DNA of 64,000 bases, from positions 1-64,000 of the forward strand of contig JAFKGE010000028.1 in the NCBI GenBank assembly GCA_017307865.1. The letters run 5' to 3'. Source of the DNA: Burkholderiales bacterium. Lineage in GTDB: Bacteria > Pseudomonadota > Gammaproteobacteria > Burkholderiales > Burkholderiaceae_C. The notes beneath the pieces were generated by a model. The model did no database searches and had not been told where the DNA came from. It was given only the letters and a program-made list of their open reading frames with translations. The translations under genes and the position numbers were made by a program. Of this stretch, positions 15,907-24,918 are shown piece by piece; position 1 is the first letter of the stretch; every line of letters starts with the position of its first letter.

Positions 15907-16497
15907 TCAGGCACGCACAGGGCGCGCCGCGCTCTTGGGCCGAAACGCCTGGCACACGGCCTCGTGCGTCTCCAGGTACGGTCCGCCAATCAGGTCGATG
16001 CAGTAGGGCACGGCGGCGAAGATGCCATGCACCCGGGGCTTGCCATCGGAATCCTTCAGGCCTTCCAGCGTTTCGGCAATCGCCTTGGGCTGGCCGGGCA
16101 GGTTGATGATCAGGCTTTGCCCGCGGACGACGGCCACCTGGCGGCTCAGGATGGCGGTGGGCACGAAGGCCAGGCTGATCTGGCGCATTTGCTCGCCAAA
16201 GCCCGGCATCTCCTTGTTCGCCACGGCCAGCGTGGCCTCGGGCGTGACGTCGCGCGGCGCGGGGCCGGTGCCGCCGGTGGTCAACACCAGCGCGCAGCCG
16301 GCGTCGACCAGCTCGACCAAGGTGCGGCTGATGCCGGCCTGCTCGTCGGGGATCAGGCGCGGCTCGAAGCGGATCGGGTTTTTCAGCGCCCGCGTCAGCC
16401 AGTCTTGCAGCGCGGGCAGGCCCTTGTCCTCATAGACGCCTTGGCTGGCGCGGTCGCTGATGGAGACGATGCCGATGGTGACGGGGTCGAAGGACAT
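15907..16497 (-). CDS. mogA: Molybdopterin adenylyltransferase MogA
   Basis: A 196-residue MoaB/Mog-fold protein that adenylylates molybdopterin before molybdate insertion. It has the TTGGTG nucleotide-binding motif in VLTTGGTGPAPRDVTPEAT and the later LPGQPKAIAE segment. The C-terminal segment HGIFAAVPYCIDLIGGPYLET is characteristic of MogA of this lineage and separates it from shorter MoaB. It lies two bases downstream of yjgA and is probably co-transcribed with it. It would supply the cofactor for xanthine dehydrogenase encoded at the right end of the window. Confidence 0.9.
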   Translation of the reverse strand: MSFDPVTIGIVSISDRASQGVYEDKGLPALQDWLTRALKNPIRFEPRLIPDEQAGISRTLVELVDAGCALVLTTGGTGPAPRDVTPEATLAVANKEMPGFGEQMRQISLAFVPTAILSRQVAVVRGQSLIINLPGQPKAIAETLEGLKDSDGKPRVHGIFAAVPYCIDLIGGPYLETHEAVCQAFRPKSAARPVRA

Positions 16498-16499
16498 GT

Positions 16500-17138
16500 T
16501 CAGATGGGGTGATCGTCGGCTGGCGGCGGTGCTTCGTCGGCGGCGTCGAGGGCGGCGCGAATCCACTGGAACAGCTCGCGGTAGGCGCGCGCATGGCGCG
16601 GGGCCTGGCCGGCCGGCTCGGTCGCGGGGCTGTCCTTGCGGGCCTGGCGCACCAGGGCGCGTAGCTGCTGCAGGTCGGTGGCGGGGTGCTGCTGGGCCCA
16701 GTCGGTGAGGGCCGCGTCGCCTTCCAGCAGGCGCTGGCGCCAGTTCTCGGTGGCGTGCAGGCGCAGCGTGTCGGCGGCCGAGCCACGGCGCTGGGTGTCC
16801 AGCGCGGCGCGAATGGCCGCGATCTGCGCCTCGTCCAACTGGCGCATCAGCTTGCCGACGAACTGGCCCTGGCGGCGCCGGCCCTCGAAGTTCTTGATGC
16901 GCGCCAGCTCGTCCAGGCCTTCGAGCAGGCGCGCCGGCAGCTCCAGCGGATCGCGCAGGTCGGCGCGCAGCTCCAGCAACTGCTCGCCCAGCGCCTGCAA
17001 CTCGGCGCTGTGCGCCTTCAGCTCGGTCTTGCTGGGCGCATCGCCGCGCTGTTCGCGCTGCAGTTGCTCGTCGAGTTCGCTGCCTTCGGCGACGAACTGG
17101 CCGCGCACGAAGTAGCCTTTTTGGGGTTTGCGGGACAT
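16500..17138 (-). CDS. yjgA: YjgA/DUF615 ribosome-associated protein
   Basis: A 212-residue protein of the DUF615 (YjgA, also DarP) family, which binds late 50S ribosomal precursors and helps peptidyl-transferase centre maturation in E. coli. Typical features are the PQKGYFVRGQFVAEGSELDEQ opening (split here: KGYFVRGQFV), an extended helix with LKAHSAELQALGEQLLEL, and the IKNFEGRRRQGQFVGKLMR segment. An Ala/Pro-rich tail follows. It is divergent from pmbA, with 26 bases between the starts, and is followed at two bases by mogA. The pmbA-yjgA-mogA order is common in Comamonadaceae. Confidence 0.9.
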   Translation of the reverse strand: MSRKPQKGYFVRGQFVAEGSELDEQLQREQRGDAPSKTELKAHSAELQALGEQLLELRADLRDPLELPARLLEGLDELARIKNFEGRRRQGQFVGKLMRQLDEAQIAAIRAALDTQRRGSAADTLRLHATENWRQRLLEGDAALTDWAQQHPATDLQQLRALVRQARKDSPATEPAGQAPRHARAYRELFQWIRAALDAADEAPPPADDHPI

Positions 17139-17164
17139 GCGTGAGTGAATGAAAACAGCCCAGT

Positions 17165-18547
17165 ATGATAGCCAGCACCATGCAAGACACATCCAAGCCC
17201 CTGGCGGGCTTTTCTTATTCGCGCGGTCATTTCGAAGAGTTGGTGGACGCCGCCATCGCCCACGCCAGGAAGCTGGGCGCCAGCGACGCCGGCGCCGAGG
17301 CGTCCGAGGGGCTGGGCCTGTCGGTGGGGGTGCGCCGGGGCGAGTTGGAGACGGTGGAGCAAAGCCGCGACAAGTCACTGGGCGTGACGGTCTACCTGGG
17401 CCAGCGCCGCGGCAACGCCAGCACGTCGGACTTTTCGCGCGCCGCGCTCGAAAGCACGGTGCAGGCGGCCTACGACATCGCCCGTTTTACCGCCGAGGAC
17501 CCGGCCGCCGGCCTGCCGGACGCGGGCGACATCGCCACCGAGCAGCGCGAGCTGGACCTGTTTCACCCCTGGGCCGTCAGCAGCGAGCAGGCGGCCGCCA
17601 TGGCCCTGAGCTGCGAGCGCGCGGCCTTCGCCGTGGACCGCCGCGTGACCAACAGCGAAGGCGCGGGCGTGTCGGCCGCGCAAAGCCACTTCTTCGCCGC
17701 CCACACGCACGGCTTTCGCGGCGGCTACGCCAGCTCGCGCCACAGCCTGTCGGTGGCGCCGATCGCCGGCAAGGGCGAGGACATGCAGCGCGACTACTGG
17801 TACAGCTCGATGCGCGATGCGCGCGAACTGGCCGCGCCCGAGGCCGTCGGCCGCTACGCCGCCGAGCGCGCGCTCAGCCGGCTCAAGAGCCGGCGCCTGT
17901 CGACCCGCGAATGCCCGGTGCTGTTCGAGTCGCCGCTGGCCGCCGGCCTGCTGGGCCACTTCGTGCAGGCCGTCAGTGGCGGCGCGCTGTACCGGCGCAC
18001 CAGTTTTTTGCTGGATTCGCTCGGCCAGGCGGTGTTTCCCGATCACATCGACATCGCGGAGGACCCCTTCGTGCGCGGCGGCAAGGGCTCGTCGCCGTTC
18101 GACGACGAGGGCGTGCACGTGCAGGCGCGCCAGGTGGTCGAGGGCGGGCGGGTGCAAGGCTATTTTCTGGGCACCTACTCGGCACGCAAGCTGGGCATGA
18201 AGACGACCGGCAACGCCGGCGGCTCGCACAACCTGACGCTGCGCTCGCGCCGCACGCGCGCGGGCGACGACCTGGACGCCATGCTGCGCCAGCTGGGCAC
18301 GGGCCTGTTCGTCACCGAGCTGATGGGGCAGGGCGTGAACTACGTCACCGGCGACTATTCACGCGGGGCCAGCGGCTTTTGGGTGGAGGGCGGGCAGATC
18401 GCCTACCCGGTGCACGAGATCACCATCGCCGGCAACCTGCGCGACATGTTCCAGGGCATCCAGGCCGTGGGCGCCGACGCCTACACCTTTGGCGCCAAGA
18501 CCATCGGCTCGGTGCTGATCGGACGCATGAAGCTGGCCGGCAGTTGA
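17165..18547 (+). CDS. pmbA: TldE/PmbA metalloprotease subunit
   Basis: A 460-residue member of the TldD/PmbA family, close in length to E. coli PmbA (450). With TldD it forms a zinc protease acting on unfolded or modified peptides and on antitoxins. Recognisable segments are SVGVRRGELETVEQSRDK near the N-terminus, the CPVLFESPLAAGLLGHFVQA core, and the C-terminal TGLFVTELMGQGVNYVTGDYS. TldD, which holds the metal ligands, is not in the window. The start is uncertain: a second ATG five codons in (17180) is equally likely, and neither has a strong ribosome binding site. Confidence 0.9.
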   Translation: MIASTMQDTSKPLAGFSYSRGHFEELVDAAIAHARKLGASDAGAEASEGLGLSVGVRRGELETVEQSRDKSLGVTVYLGQRRGNASTSDFSRAALESTVQAAYDIARFTAEDPAAGLPDAGDIATEQRELDLFHPWAVSSEQAAAMALSCERAAFAVDRRVTNSEGAGVSAAQSHFFAAHTHGFRGGYASSRHSLSVAPIAGKGEDMQRDYWYSSMRDARELAAPEAVGRYAAERALSRLKSRRLSTRECPVLFESPLAAGLLGHFVQAVSGGALYRRTSFLLDSLGQAVFPDHIDIAEDPFVRGGKGSSPFDDEGVHVQARQVVEGGRVQGYFLGTYSARKLGMKTTGNAGGSHNLTLRSRRTRAGDDLDAMLRQLGTGLFVTELMGQGVNYVTGDYSRGASGFWVEGGQIAYPVHEITIAGNLRDMFQGIQAVGADAYTFGAKTIGSVLIGRMKLAGS

Positions 18548-18565
18548 CGACTGCTGGGGCAGCCG

Positions 18566-20473
18566 TCAGCGGTCATTGTCACCGCGCGTGGCGCGTGGGT
18601 GCTGCGGCGCCGGACGGTGTTCCCGCTCGGGCCCGCGTTCGGCCTGGCGTGGCGCGCGATCGGGCGACGGATTGAACTGGCGCGCGGGCGGCGCGAACTC
18701 GCGTGCGGGCCGCGGTTGATAGGCCTCCGGGCGGTATTGCGGGCGCTCGGCCGGACGCTCCGACAGCGCCGGCTGCGGCGGCCGCCATGCAGGCGCCGCG
18801 GGTCGTGCCTGCGGTGTGGGCGCCCATTCGGGGCGGTGTTGTGCCGGGCGGCCGACTTCCGGCTCGGGCGGACGCATCGGGCGCTCGGCTCTGGGTGAGC
18901 GGTGCTCGGGGCCCAGTGCTGGTGCGGGTGGCCGCGGGCCCGGCGTCTGGACGGCTGCCGGCGCGGATTCGTGCAAGCCCTGGCCATGGGGCATCGGCGG
19001 CATGAAGCCCGCTTGGGGCATGGGTGGCCGCTGGCCTGGCGTCCACGCGGGTGTCGACGTCGATTCATGCGGCCCCGTGCCGTTAGGCGCCGGCGGGCGC
19101 GGCAGCATGACGCCCATCGGGGGCACGGGCGACCGCAGCGGCTGCGGCCGCTCGGCGTGCGCGGGCGCGCGGGGCGGGCGCTCGGGCGGTGCCGAGGGGC
19201 GGCTGCCCTGCATCCAGCCCGGTGGCAAGTGACTGCCATCGCCGTAGCGCGGGCGGCGCCCACCGCGCCAGCCGTCGCGGTCGAAACCGCCCTGGGGCGC
19301 CACGCTGATGGCACCGGGGCGATGCTGAAAGAAGAAGCTGCCGCCCGGCGCCGGGACGGGGCCGCGCCAATGACCCCAGTCGTTGAGGCGATCGCGGTAG
19401 CGCTCGCTGGCGTGGTAGGGCGGGTGCCAGCGCTCGCCCGGCGCCAGCGGGAACCAGGCCATGCCCGGCCCGCCGGCACTCAGGCGCCAACCGCTGCCGG
19501 CGCCGACGAACTGCACCAGCGCCGGCGCGTACACCGGGCGGCGCAGCACCGGGCCGGGCACCCAGGCCCAGCGTGGGCCGATCTGCGTCCAGCGGCCGTA
19601 GTGAAAGGGCGCAAAGCCCCAGGGCGCGTCGTCCACCCAGGTCCAGCCCCAGGGGCTGACCCAGACCCAGCGCCCGTCGCGGTAGGGCGCCCAGTCGGCC
19701 GCCGTGACGGCGGGGTACCAGACCGGGCCGTAGGTGGCGTCGTCGCTCCACTGGCCATAGGCGTCGAGCTGGGCATAGCCCGGCATGTCGGGCGAGACGT
19801 AGGCCGTGGCCGGTGACTGCGTGCGCTGCCGCTCGCGCGCGGCCACCCACTGGCCGAAGGCGTCGCGCGGCGGCACGGCGGCGCTGCTCAGCACCGTCAG
19901 GTCGCGCCCGGTCAGCACGATCTGCTGGCCCGCGGCCACGGGCATGGACTGGCCGGCCTGGCCATACAGCGTGGCGCTGCCGCTGCGCACGGTGACGCGG
20001 GTGGTGTCGCTGGCGGGGCCCACGTCCAAGCGGTATTCGCCCGGCTGGGTGGCGACCAGGGCCAGCTGGGGCGTGTCCAGCTCCACGCGTTCGCCGGCCG
20101 GCGGCTGGCGCACACGCAGCGAGGCCGTGCCGGCCGTCAGCGCCCACTGGGTGTGGGTGTCGTCGAGGGCGCTGGTGTCCAGGTCGGCGGGGCCCTGCAG
20201 GCGCAGCGCCAGCCAGCCGCCGTCCAGTTCGGCGCGGGCGCCGGGGTCGAGTTGCAGCCGCGTGCCGGTGGTGACCGGCCAGTTGAGGCTGGCCGGGGCC
20301 CAGTCGTCTGGTGCGTCGGTGCTGATGCGCACCGCGCCTTCCAGCGCGCTGACGTAGGCCACGCGCGCGGGCGGATCGGCTTGGGCCCAGGCCAGGGCGC
20401 TGGCGGCCAGCAGCAGCGTGGCGGTGAGCGCGCGGCGCCAGCGCGGGCCGGCGACGGGAGAAAGCGGGTTCAT
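18566..20473 (-). CDS. FecR-domain / DUF6600 envelope protein with proline-rich tail
   Basis: About 635 residues. A hydrophobic signal sequence (LTATLLLAASALAWAQA) is followed by a FecR-like beta domain (about 35-180). A Trp/Tyr/Gly-rich DUF6600 region (about 215-330) has repeats such as YGRWTQIGPRWAWVPG. The tail of nearly 250 residues is dominated by Pro, Arg and Ala (for example ERPPRAPAHAERPQP) and is probably disordered. This architecture is frequent in Burkholderiales as an exported protein of unknown role. The FecR-like part here lacks a companion sigma factor or TonB receptor, so iron signalling is not implied. The start at 20473 was preferred over an upstream TTG. Confidence 0.75.
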   Translation of the reverse strand: MNPLSPVAGPRWRRALTATLLLAASALAWAQADPPARVAYVSALEGAVRISTDAPDDWAPASLNWPVTTGTRLQLDPGARAELDGGWLALRLQGPADLDTSALDDTHTQWALTAGTASLRVRQPPAGERVELDTPQLALVATQPGEYRLDVGPASDTTRVTVRSGSATLYGQAGQSMPVAAGQQIVLTGRDLTVLSSAAVPPRDAFGQWVAARERQRTQSPATAYVSPDMPGYAQLDAYGQWSDDATYGPVWYPAVTAADWAPYRDGRWVWVSPWGWTWVDDAPWGFAPFHYGRWTQIGPRWAWVPGPVLRRPVYAPALVQFVGAGSGWRLSAGGPGMAWFPLAPGERWHPPYHASERYRDRLNDWGHWRGPVPAPGGSFFFQHRPGAISVAPQGGFDRDGWRGGRRPRYGDGSHLPPGWMQGSRPSAPPERPPRAPAHAERPQPLRSPVPPMGVMLPRPPAPNGTGPHESTSTPAWTPGQRPPMPQAGFMPPMPHGQGLHESAPAAVQTPGPRPPAPALGPEHRSPRAERPMRPPEPEVGRPAQHRPEWAPTPQARPAAPAWRPPQPALSERPAERPQYRPEAYQPRPAREFAPPARQFNPSPDRAPRQAERGPEREHRPAPQHPRATRGDNDR

Positions 20474-20579
20474 GGTGGCAGCCTGGCAGCGCAAGGCAGG
20501 GGCCTTGCTCCTGCTGTCTTAACGTGCCAGCAGCGCCTTTGGTTTGCCCGGCGCCGCCCGCTCACTGCAAAGATGGCGC

Positions 20580-20632
20580 GCCAGCTGCTACCAGATGCAA
20601 ACGCGATGCAGCCTATTTGGCCAGCGCGGCCT
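20580..20632 (+). repeat. Dispersed ~65-bp repeat, degenerate copy at the yqeY stop
   Basis: AGCTGCT, then ATGCAAACGCG and AGCCTATTTGGC follow the order of the family consensus (AGCTGCT...GATGGGCAAGCGC...GGCCGATTTGGC). The yqeY stop codon lies inside it. This is the weakest accepted copy. Confidence 0.4.
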
Positions 20633-21059
20633 TGACCGCGCCGCTGACCGCGCCCATGTCGGCCTTGCCGGCCAGGCGCGTCTTGACGGCGGCCATCACC
20701 TTGCCCATGTCGCCGGGGCCGGCGGCGCCCAGTTCGGCCACGATGGCGGCCACCTCGCGGGTGATCTCGTCGGCCGACAGGCGCGCCGGCAGGTAGGCCT
20801 GCAGCACGGTGATTTCAAAGCTTTCCTTGTCGGCCAGGTCCTGGCGGCCGGCCTGGGTGTAGGCGGCCACGCTGTCCTTGCGCTGCTTGATCAGCTTGTC
20901 GACGATGGCGATGACGGCCGCGTCGTCCAGCGTCACCCGTTCATCGACCTCTTTTTGCTTCATTGCCGCCAGCAGCAGGCGGATGGTGCCCAGGCGCTCG
21001 CTGTCGTGGGCGCGCATGGCGGACTTCATGTCCTCGGTGATTTGGTCTTTCAAGCTCAT
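20613..21059 (-). CDS. yqeY: GatB/YqeY domain-containing protein
   Basis: A 148-residue protein of the YqeY family, related to the C-terminal tRNA-binding tail of GatB, with the usual opening MSLKDQITEDMKSAMRA and the segments RLLLAAMKQKEVDE and VLQAYLPARLS. Its function is not established, although a tRNA-linked role is assumed. It follows rpsU on the same strand as in the classical rpsU-yqeY-dnaG-rpoD arrangement, but here the next gene downstream is the FecR/DUF6600 gene. A hairpin between rpsU and yqeY probably reduces read-through. Confidence 0.9.
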   Translation of the reverse strand: MSLKDQITEDMKSAMRAHDSERLGTIRLLLAAMKQKEVDERVTLDDAAVIAIVDKLIKQRKDSVAAYTQAGRQDLADKESFEITVLQAYLPARLSADEITREVAAIVAELGAAGPGDMGKVMAAVKTRLAGKADMGAVSGAVKAALAK

Positions 21060-21083
21060 CGCAAGGTCCTTTCAGAAACGACA

Positions 21084-21113
21084 AAGGCCCGCCAAGCGTC
21101 CCCGGCGAGCCTT
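21084..21113 (-). terminator. Hairpin between rpsU and yqeY
   Basis: On the minus strand AAGGCTCGCC and GGCGGGCCTT pair around a 10-base loop with one G-T pair. They are followed by TTGTCGTTTC, so this is a plausible partial terminator for rpsU. Confidence 0.5.
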
Positions 21114-21144
21114 GTCGAGCGGGCGCGACGGACGCGCCGGTGAA

Positions 21145-21357
21145 TCAGTACAGCTTCTTGGGCAGCTGCATGCTGCGCACGCGCTTGTGGTGGCGCTTGA
21201 CGGCGGCGGCCTTCTTGCGCTTGCGCTCGGCGGTGGGCTTTTCGTAGAACTCGCGGGCGCGCAGGTCGGTCAGCAGGCCCAGCTTTTCGATGGTGCGCTT
21301 GAAGCGGCGCAGGGCGACGTCAAACGGCTCGTTTTCTTTTACGCGGATGGTGGTCAT
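21145..21357 (-). CDS. rpsU: 30S ribosomal protein S21
   Basis: A 70-residue basic protein with the typical S21 start [20 protein letters not shown] and the Lys/Arg-rich end ([17 protein letters not shown]). It binds the 3' end of 16S rRNA in the small subunit and aids mRNA initiation. The ATG at 21357 gives the family length; an open frame 40 codons upstream is not used by homologues. It is first in the rpsU-yqeY unit. Confidence 0.97.
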   Translation of the reverse strand: MTTIRVKENEPFDVALRRFKRTIEKLGLLTDLRAREFYEKPTAERKRKKAAAVKRHHKRVRSMQLPKKLY

Positions 21358-21488
21358 TCGAAGACAGTGATTTCCGATGTGCGGCCAGCGGGTGCCAGGG
21401 AAGATCGGGCCCTGGCGCCATGCGCCGCGATGCGCCCCGCCTTTAACTAGTATTGGCCGGCAGGGCATTGCCAGCAAAGCCTAGCATT

Positions 21489-22811
21489 TTATTCGATTTT
21501 TTCAGGCGCTGCCAAGGACGTGGCTGGCAGGCGCCGATGGGCCACCAGCGCGTCGGCGCAGGCCGCCGCGCTGGCCCAGGCCCACTGAAAGTTGTAGCCG
21601 CCCAGCCAGCCGGTGACGTCCACCACCTCGCCGATGAAGTACAGGCCCGGCTGGCGCCTGGCTTCCAGGGTTTGTGAACTCAACTCGCGTGTGTCGACGC
21701 CGCCCACGGTGACCTCGGCCTTGCGGTAGCCCTCGGTGCCGCTGGGGGTGATGGACCAGCGCTGCAGCGATGCCGCCAACTGCGCCAGCGCCTTGTCGGC
21801 GGCTTCGTTGACGGGGCGCTGCCAGGCGGCGTCGCGCAGCACCCAGGCCTCGGCCAGGCGCGCCGGCAGCCAGGCGGCCAGCTCGCGCGCGATCCCCCGG
21901 CGCGAGCGGGCCTTGGCCGCGCGCAGCTCGGCGGCCAGGTCGAGGCCGGGAGCCAGGTCGATCTCGATGGGCGTGCCGGGCTGCCAGTAGCTGGAGATCT
22001 GCAGCACCGCCGGGCCCGACAGGCCGCGGTGGGTGAACAGCAGGTCTTCGTGAAAGCGCATGCGCTGGCGCCCCGTGCCGGTGGCGATCTCCACCGGCAG
22101 CGCCAGGCCGGCCAGCGCGGCAAACGCCGCCCAGTCGCCGCCGTCGAAGCTCAGGCCGACCAGGCCAGGGCGGGTGTCGACGCACTTCAGCCCGAACTGC
22201 CGCGCCAGCCGCAGGCCGAAATCGCTGGCGCCGATCCTGGGAACCGACAGGCCGCCGGTGGCGACGACCAGGGCGGGGGTTTCGATCACGCCTCGATCAC
22301 TATGAATAACGTAGCTGCTTGCGCTTGATGGGCAAGCGCCGGAGCCCGATTTGGCTTGAAACTCGACACGATCGACGGCGCACGGCTGCCAGCGCTCGAC
22401 CTGCCCGCCGAAGGCGGGCGCCGCCGCGCACTCGGCCAGCAGCAGGTCGATCAGCTCTTGCGCCGAGCGGTCGCAAAACAGCTGGCCCTTGTGCTTTTCG
22501 TGAAAGGCGATGCCGTGGCGCGTCAGCAGCGCCATGAAGTCCTGCGGCGTGAAGCGCGCCAGCGCCGAGCGGCAAAAGTGCGGGTTGTGGCTGATGAAGT
22601 GGCGCTGCGGCGCCGCCGGGTCCAGCGCGCGGTTGGTGAAATTGGCGCGTCCGCCGCCCGAGATGCGCACCTTCTCGGCCACGCGCGCGAAGTGGTCGAT
22701 CAGCAGCACGCGCAGGCCGCGCTGGCCGGCGCGGGCGGCGCAGAACAGCCCGGCGGCGCCGGCGCCGATGATGACGACGTCAGGGCGCTGCATGCGGGGC
22801 CACGGAGACAT
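21489..22811 (-). CDS. BaiN/HI0933-family NAD(P)/FAD-dependent oxidoreductase
   Basis: A 440-residue flavoprotein. The dinucleotide-binding IIGAGAAGLF (14-23), RISGGGRANFTN and the second-strand ALVVATGGLS are features of the HI0933/YhiN family; the C-terminal GEVVDVTGWLGGYNFQWAWASA is the family signature. Its physiological substrate is unknown. Roughly residues 150-172 (FQAKSGSGACPSSASSYVIH) are encoded by a copy of the dispersed repeat at 22298-22362, read antisense and in frame. This adds a loop not expected in homologues just before the VVATGG strand. The start could also be at 22793 (MQRPDVV). Confidence 0.88.
   Translation of the reverse strand: MSPWPRMQRPDVVIIGAGAAGLFCAARAGQRGLRVLLIDHFARVAEKVRISGGGRANFTNRALDPAAPQRHFISHNPHFCRSALARFTPQDFMALLTRHGIAFHEKHKGQLFCDRSAQELIDLLLAECAAAPAFGGQVERWQPCAVDRVEFQAKSGSGACPSSASSYVIHSDRGVIETPALVVATGGLSVPRIGASDFGLRLARQFGLKCVDTRPGLVGLSFDGGDWAAFAALAGLALPVEIATGTGRQRMRFHEDLLFTHRGLSGPAVLQISSYWQPGTPIEIDLAPGLDLAAELRAAKARSRRGIARELAAWLPARLAEAWVLRDAAWQRPVNEAADKALAQLAASLQRWSITPSGTEGYRKAEVTVGGVDTRELSSQTLEARRQPGLYFIGEVVDVTGWLGGYNFQWAWASAAACADALVAHRRLPATSLAAPEKIE
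22298..22362 (+). repeat. Dispersed ~65-bp repeat inside the BaiN-family gene
   Basis: CTATGAATAACGTAGCTGC, TTGCGCTTGATGGGCAAGCG, then CCCGATTTGGCTTGAAA. This is one of the best-preserved copies of the family. It lies within the coding sequence of the flavoprotein on the opposite strand and keeps its frame open. Confidence 0.85.
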
Positions 22812-22843
22812 TCATGCGCCGATGATCGCATGCGGGCCGCCAT

Positions 22844-22876
22844 GAAAAACGGCTGCCGGGGTGGGCCGGCAGCCGT
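22844..22876 (-). terminator. Rho-independent terminator of nirS
   Basis: ACGGCTGCCGG (22849-22859) and CCGGCAGCCGT (22866-22876) form a perfect 11-bp stem. On the minus strand TTTTTC follows directly. It starts about 55 bases after the nirS stop. Confidence 0.85.
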
Positions 22877-22932
22877 TGCATGCATGAGAGGCGGCAGTCG
22901 GCGCCGGGGGTACCGCCTGCCGCCTGTTGACG

Positions 22933-24678
<1,746 letters not shown>

Positions 24679-24801
24679 TCAACTCCTTGTCGTTGCCGCC
24701 GCCCCGGGTTTGAACCCTTTTGGAAGGTTGCCCGCCGCGGGCTGCGGCGATGGTTTGCGACGGGCTTTTCCGCATTATTCGGACGCTCGGCAAGGGCAAA
24801 G

Positions 24802-24815
24802 TTGATGTAAAGCAA
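24802..24815. promoter_or_regulatory. FNR/Anr/Dnr-like box in the nirS-receptor divergent region
   Basis: TTGATGTAAAGCAA matches the FNR-family palindrome TTGAT-N4-ATCAA except for one base (AGCAA). It lies 127 bases upstream of nirS and about 100 bases upstream of the receptor gene, so it could act on either. Nitrite reductase genes are classical targets of Dnr/Anr regulators. Confidence 0.55.
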
Positions 24816-24918
24816 GTTGGCTTCGGATAGGGGTTTTTACCGACGCATTCGCTTGAATAATCGACCGGCCAGCCACGGATTTCGGCTGTCGTTCACCGTC
24901 CATTTGCTGTTTTCACCC

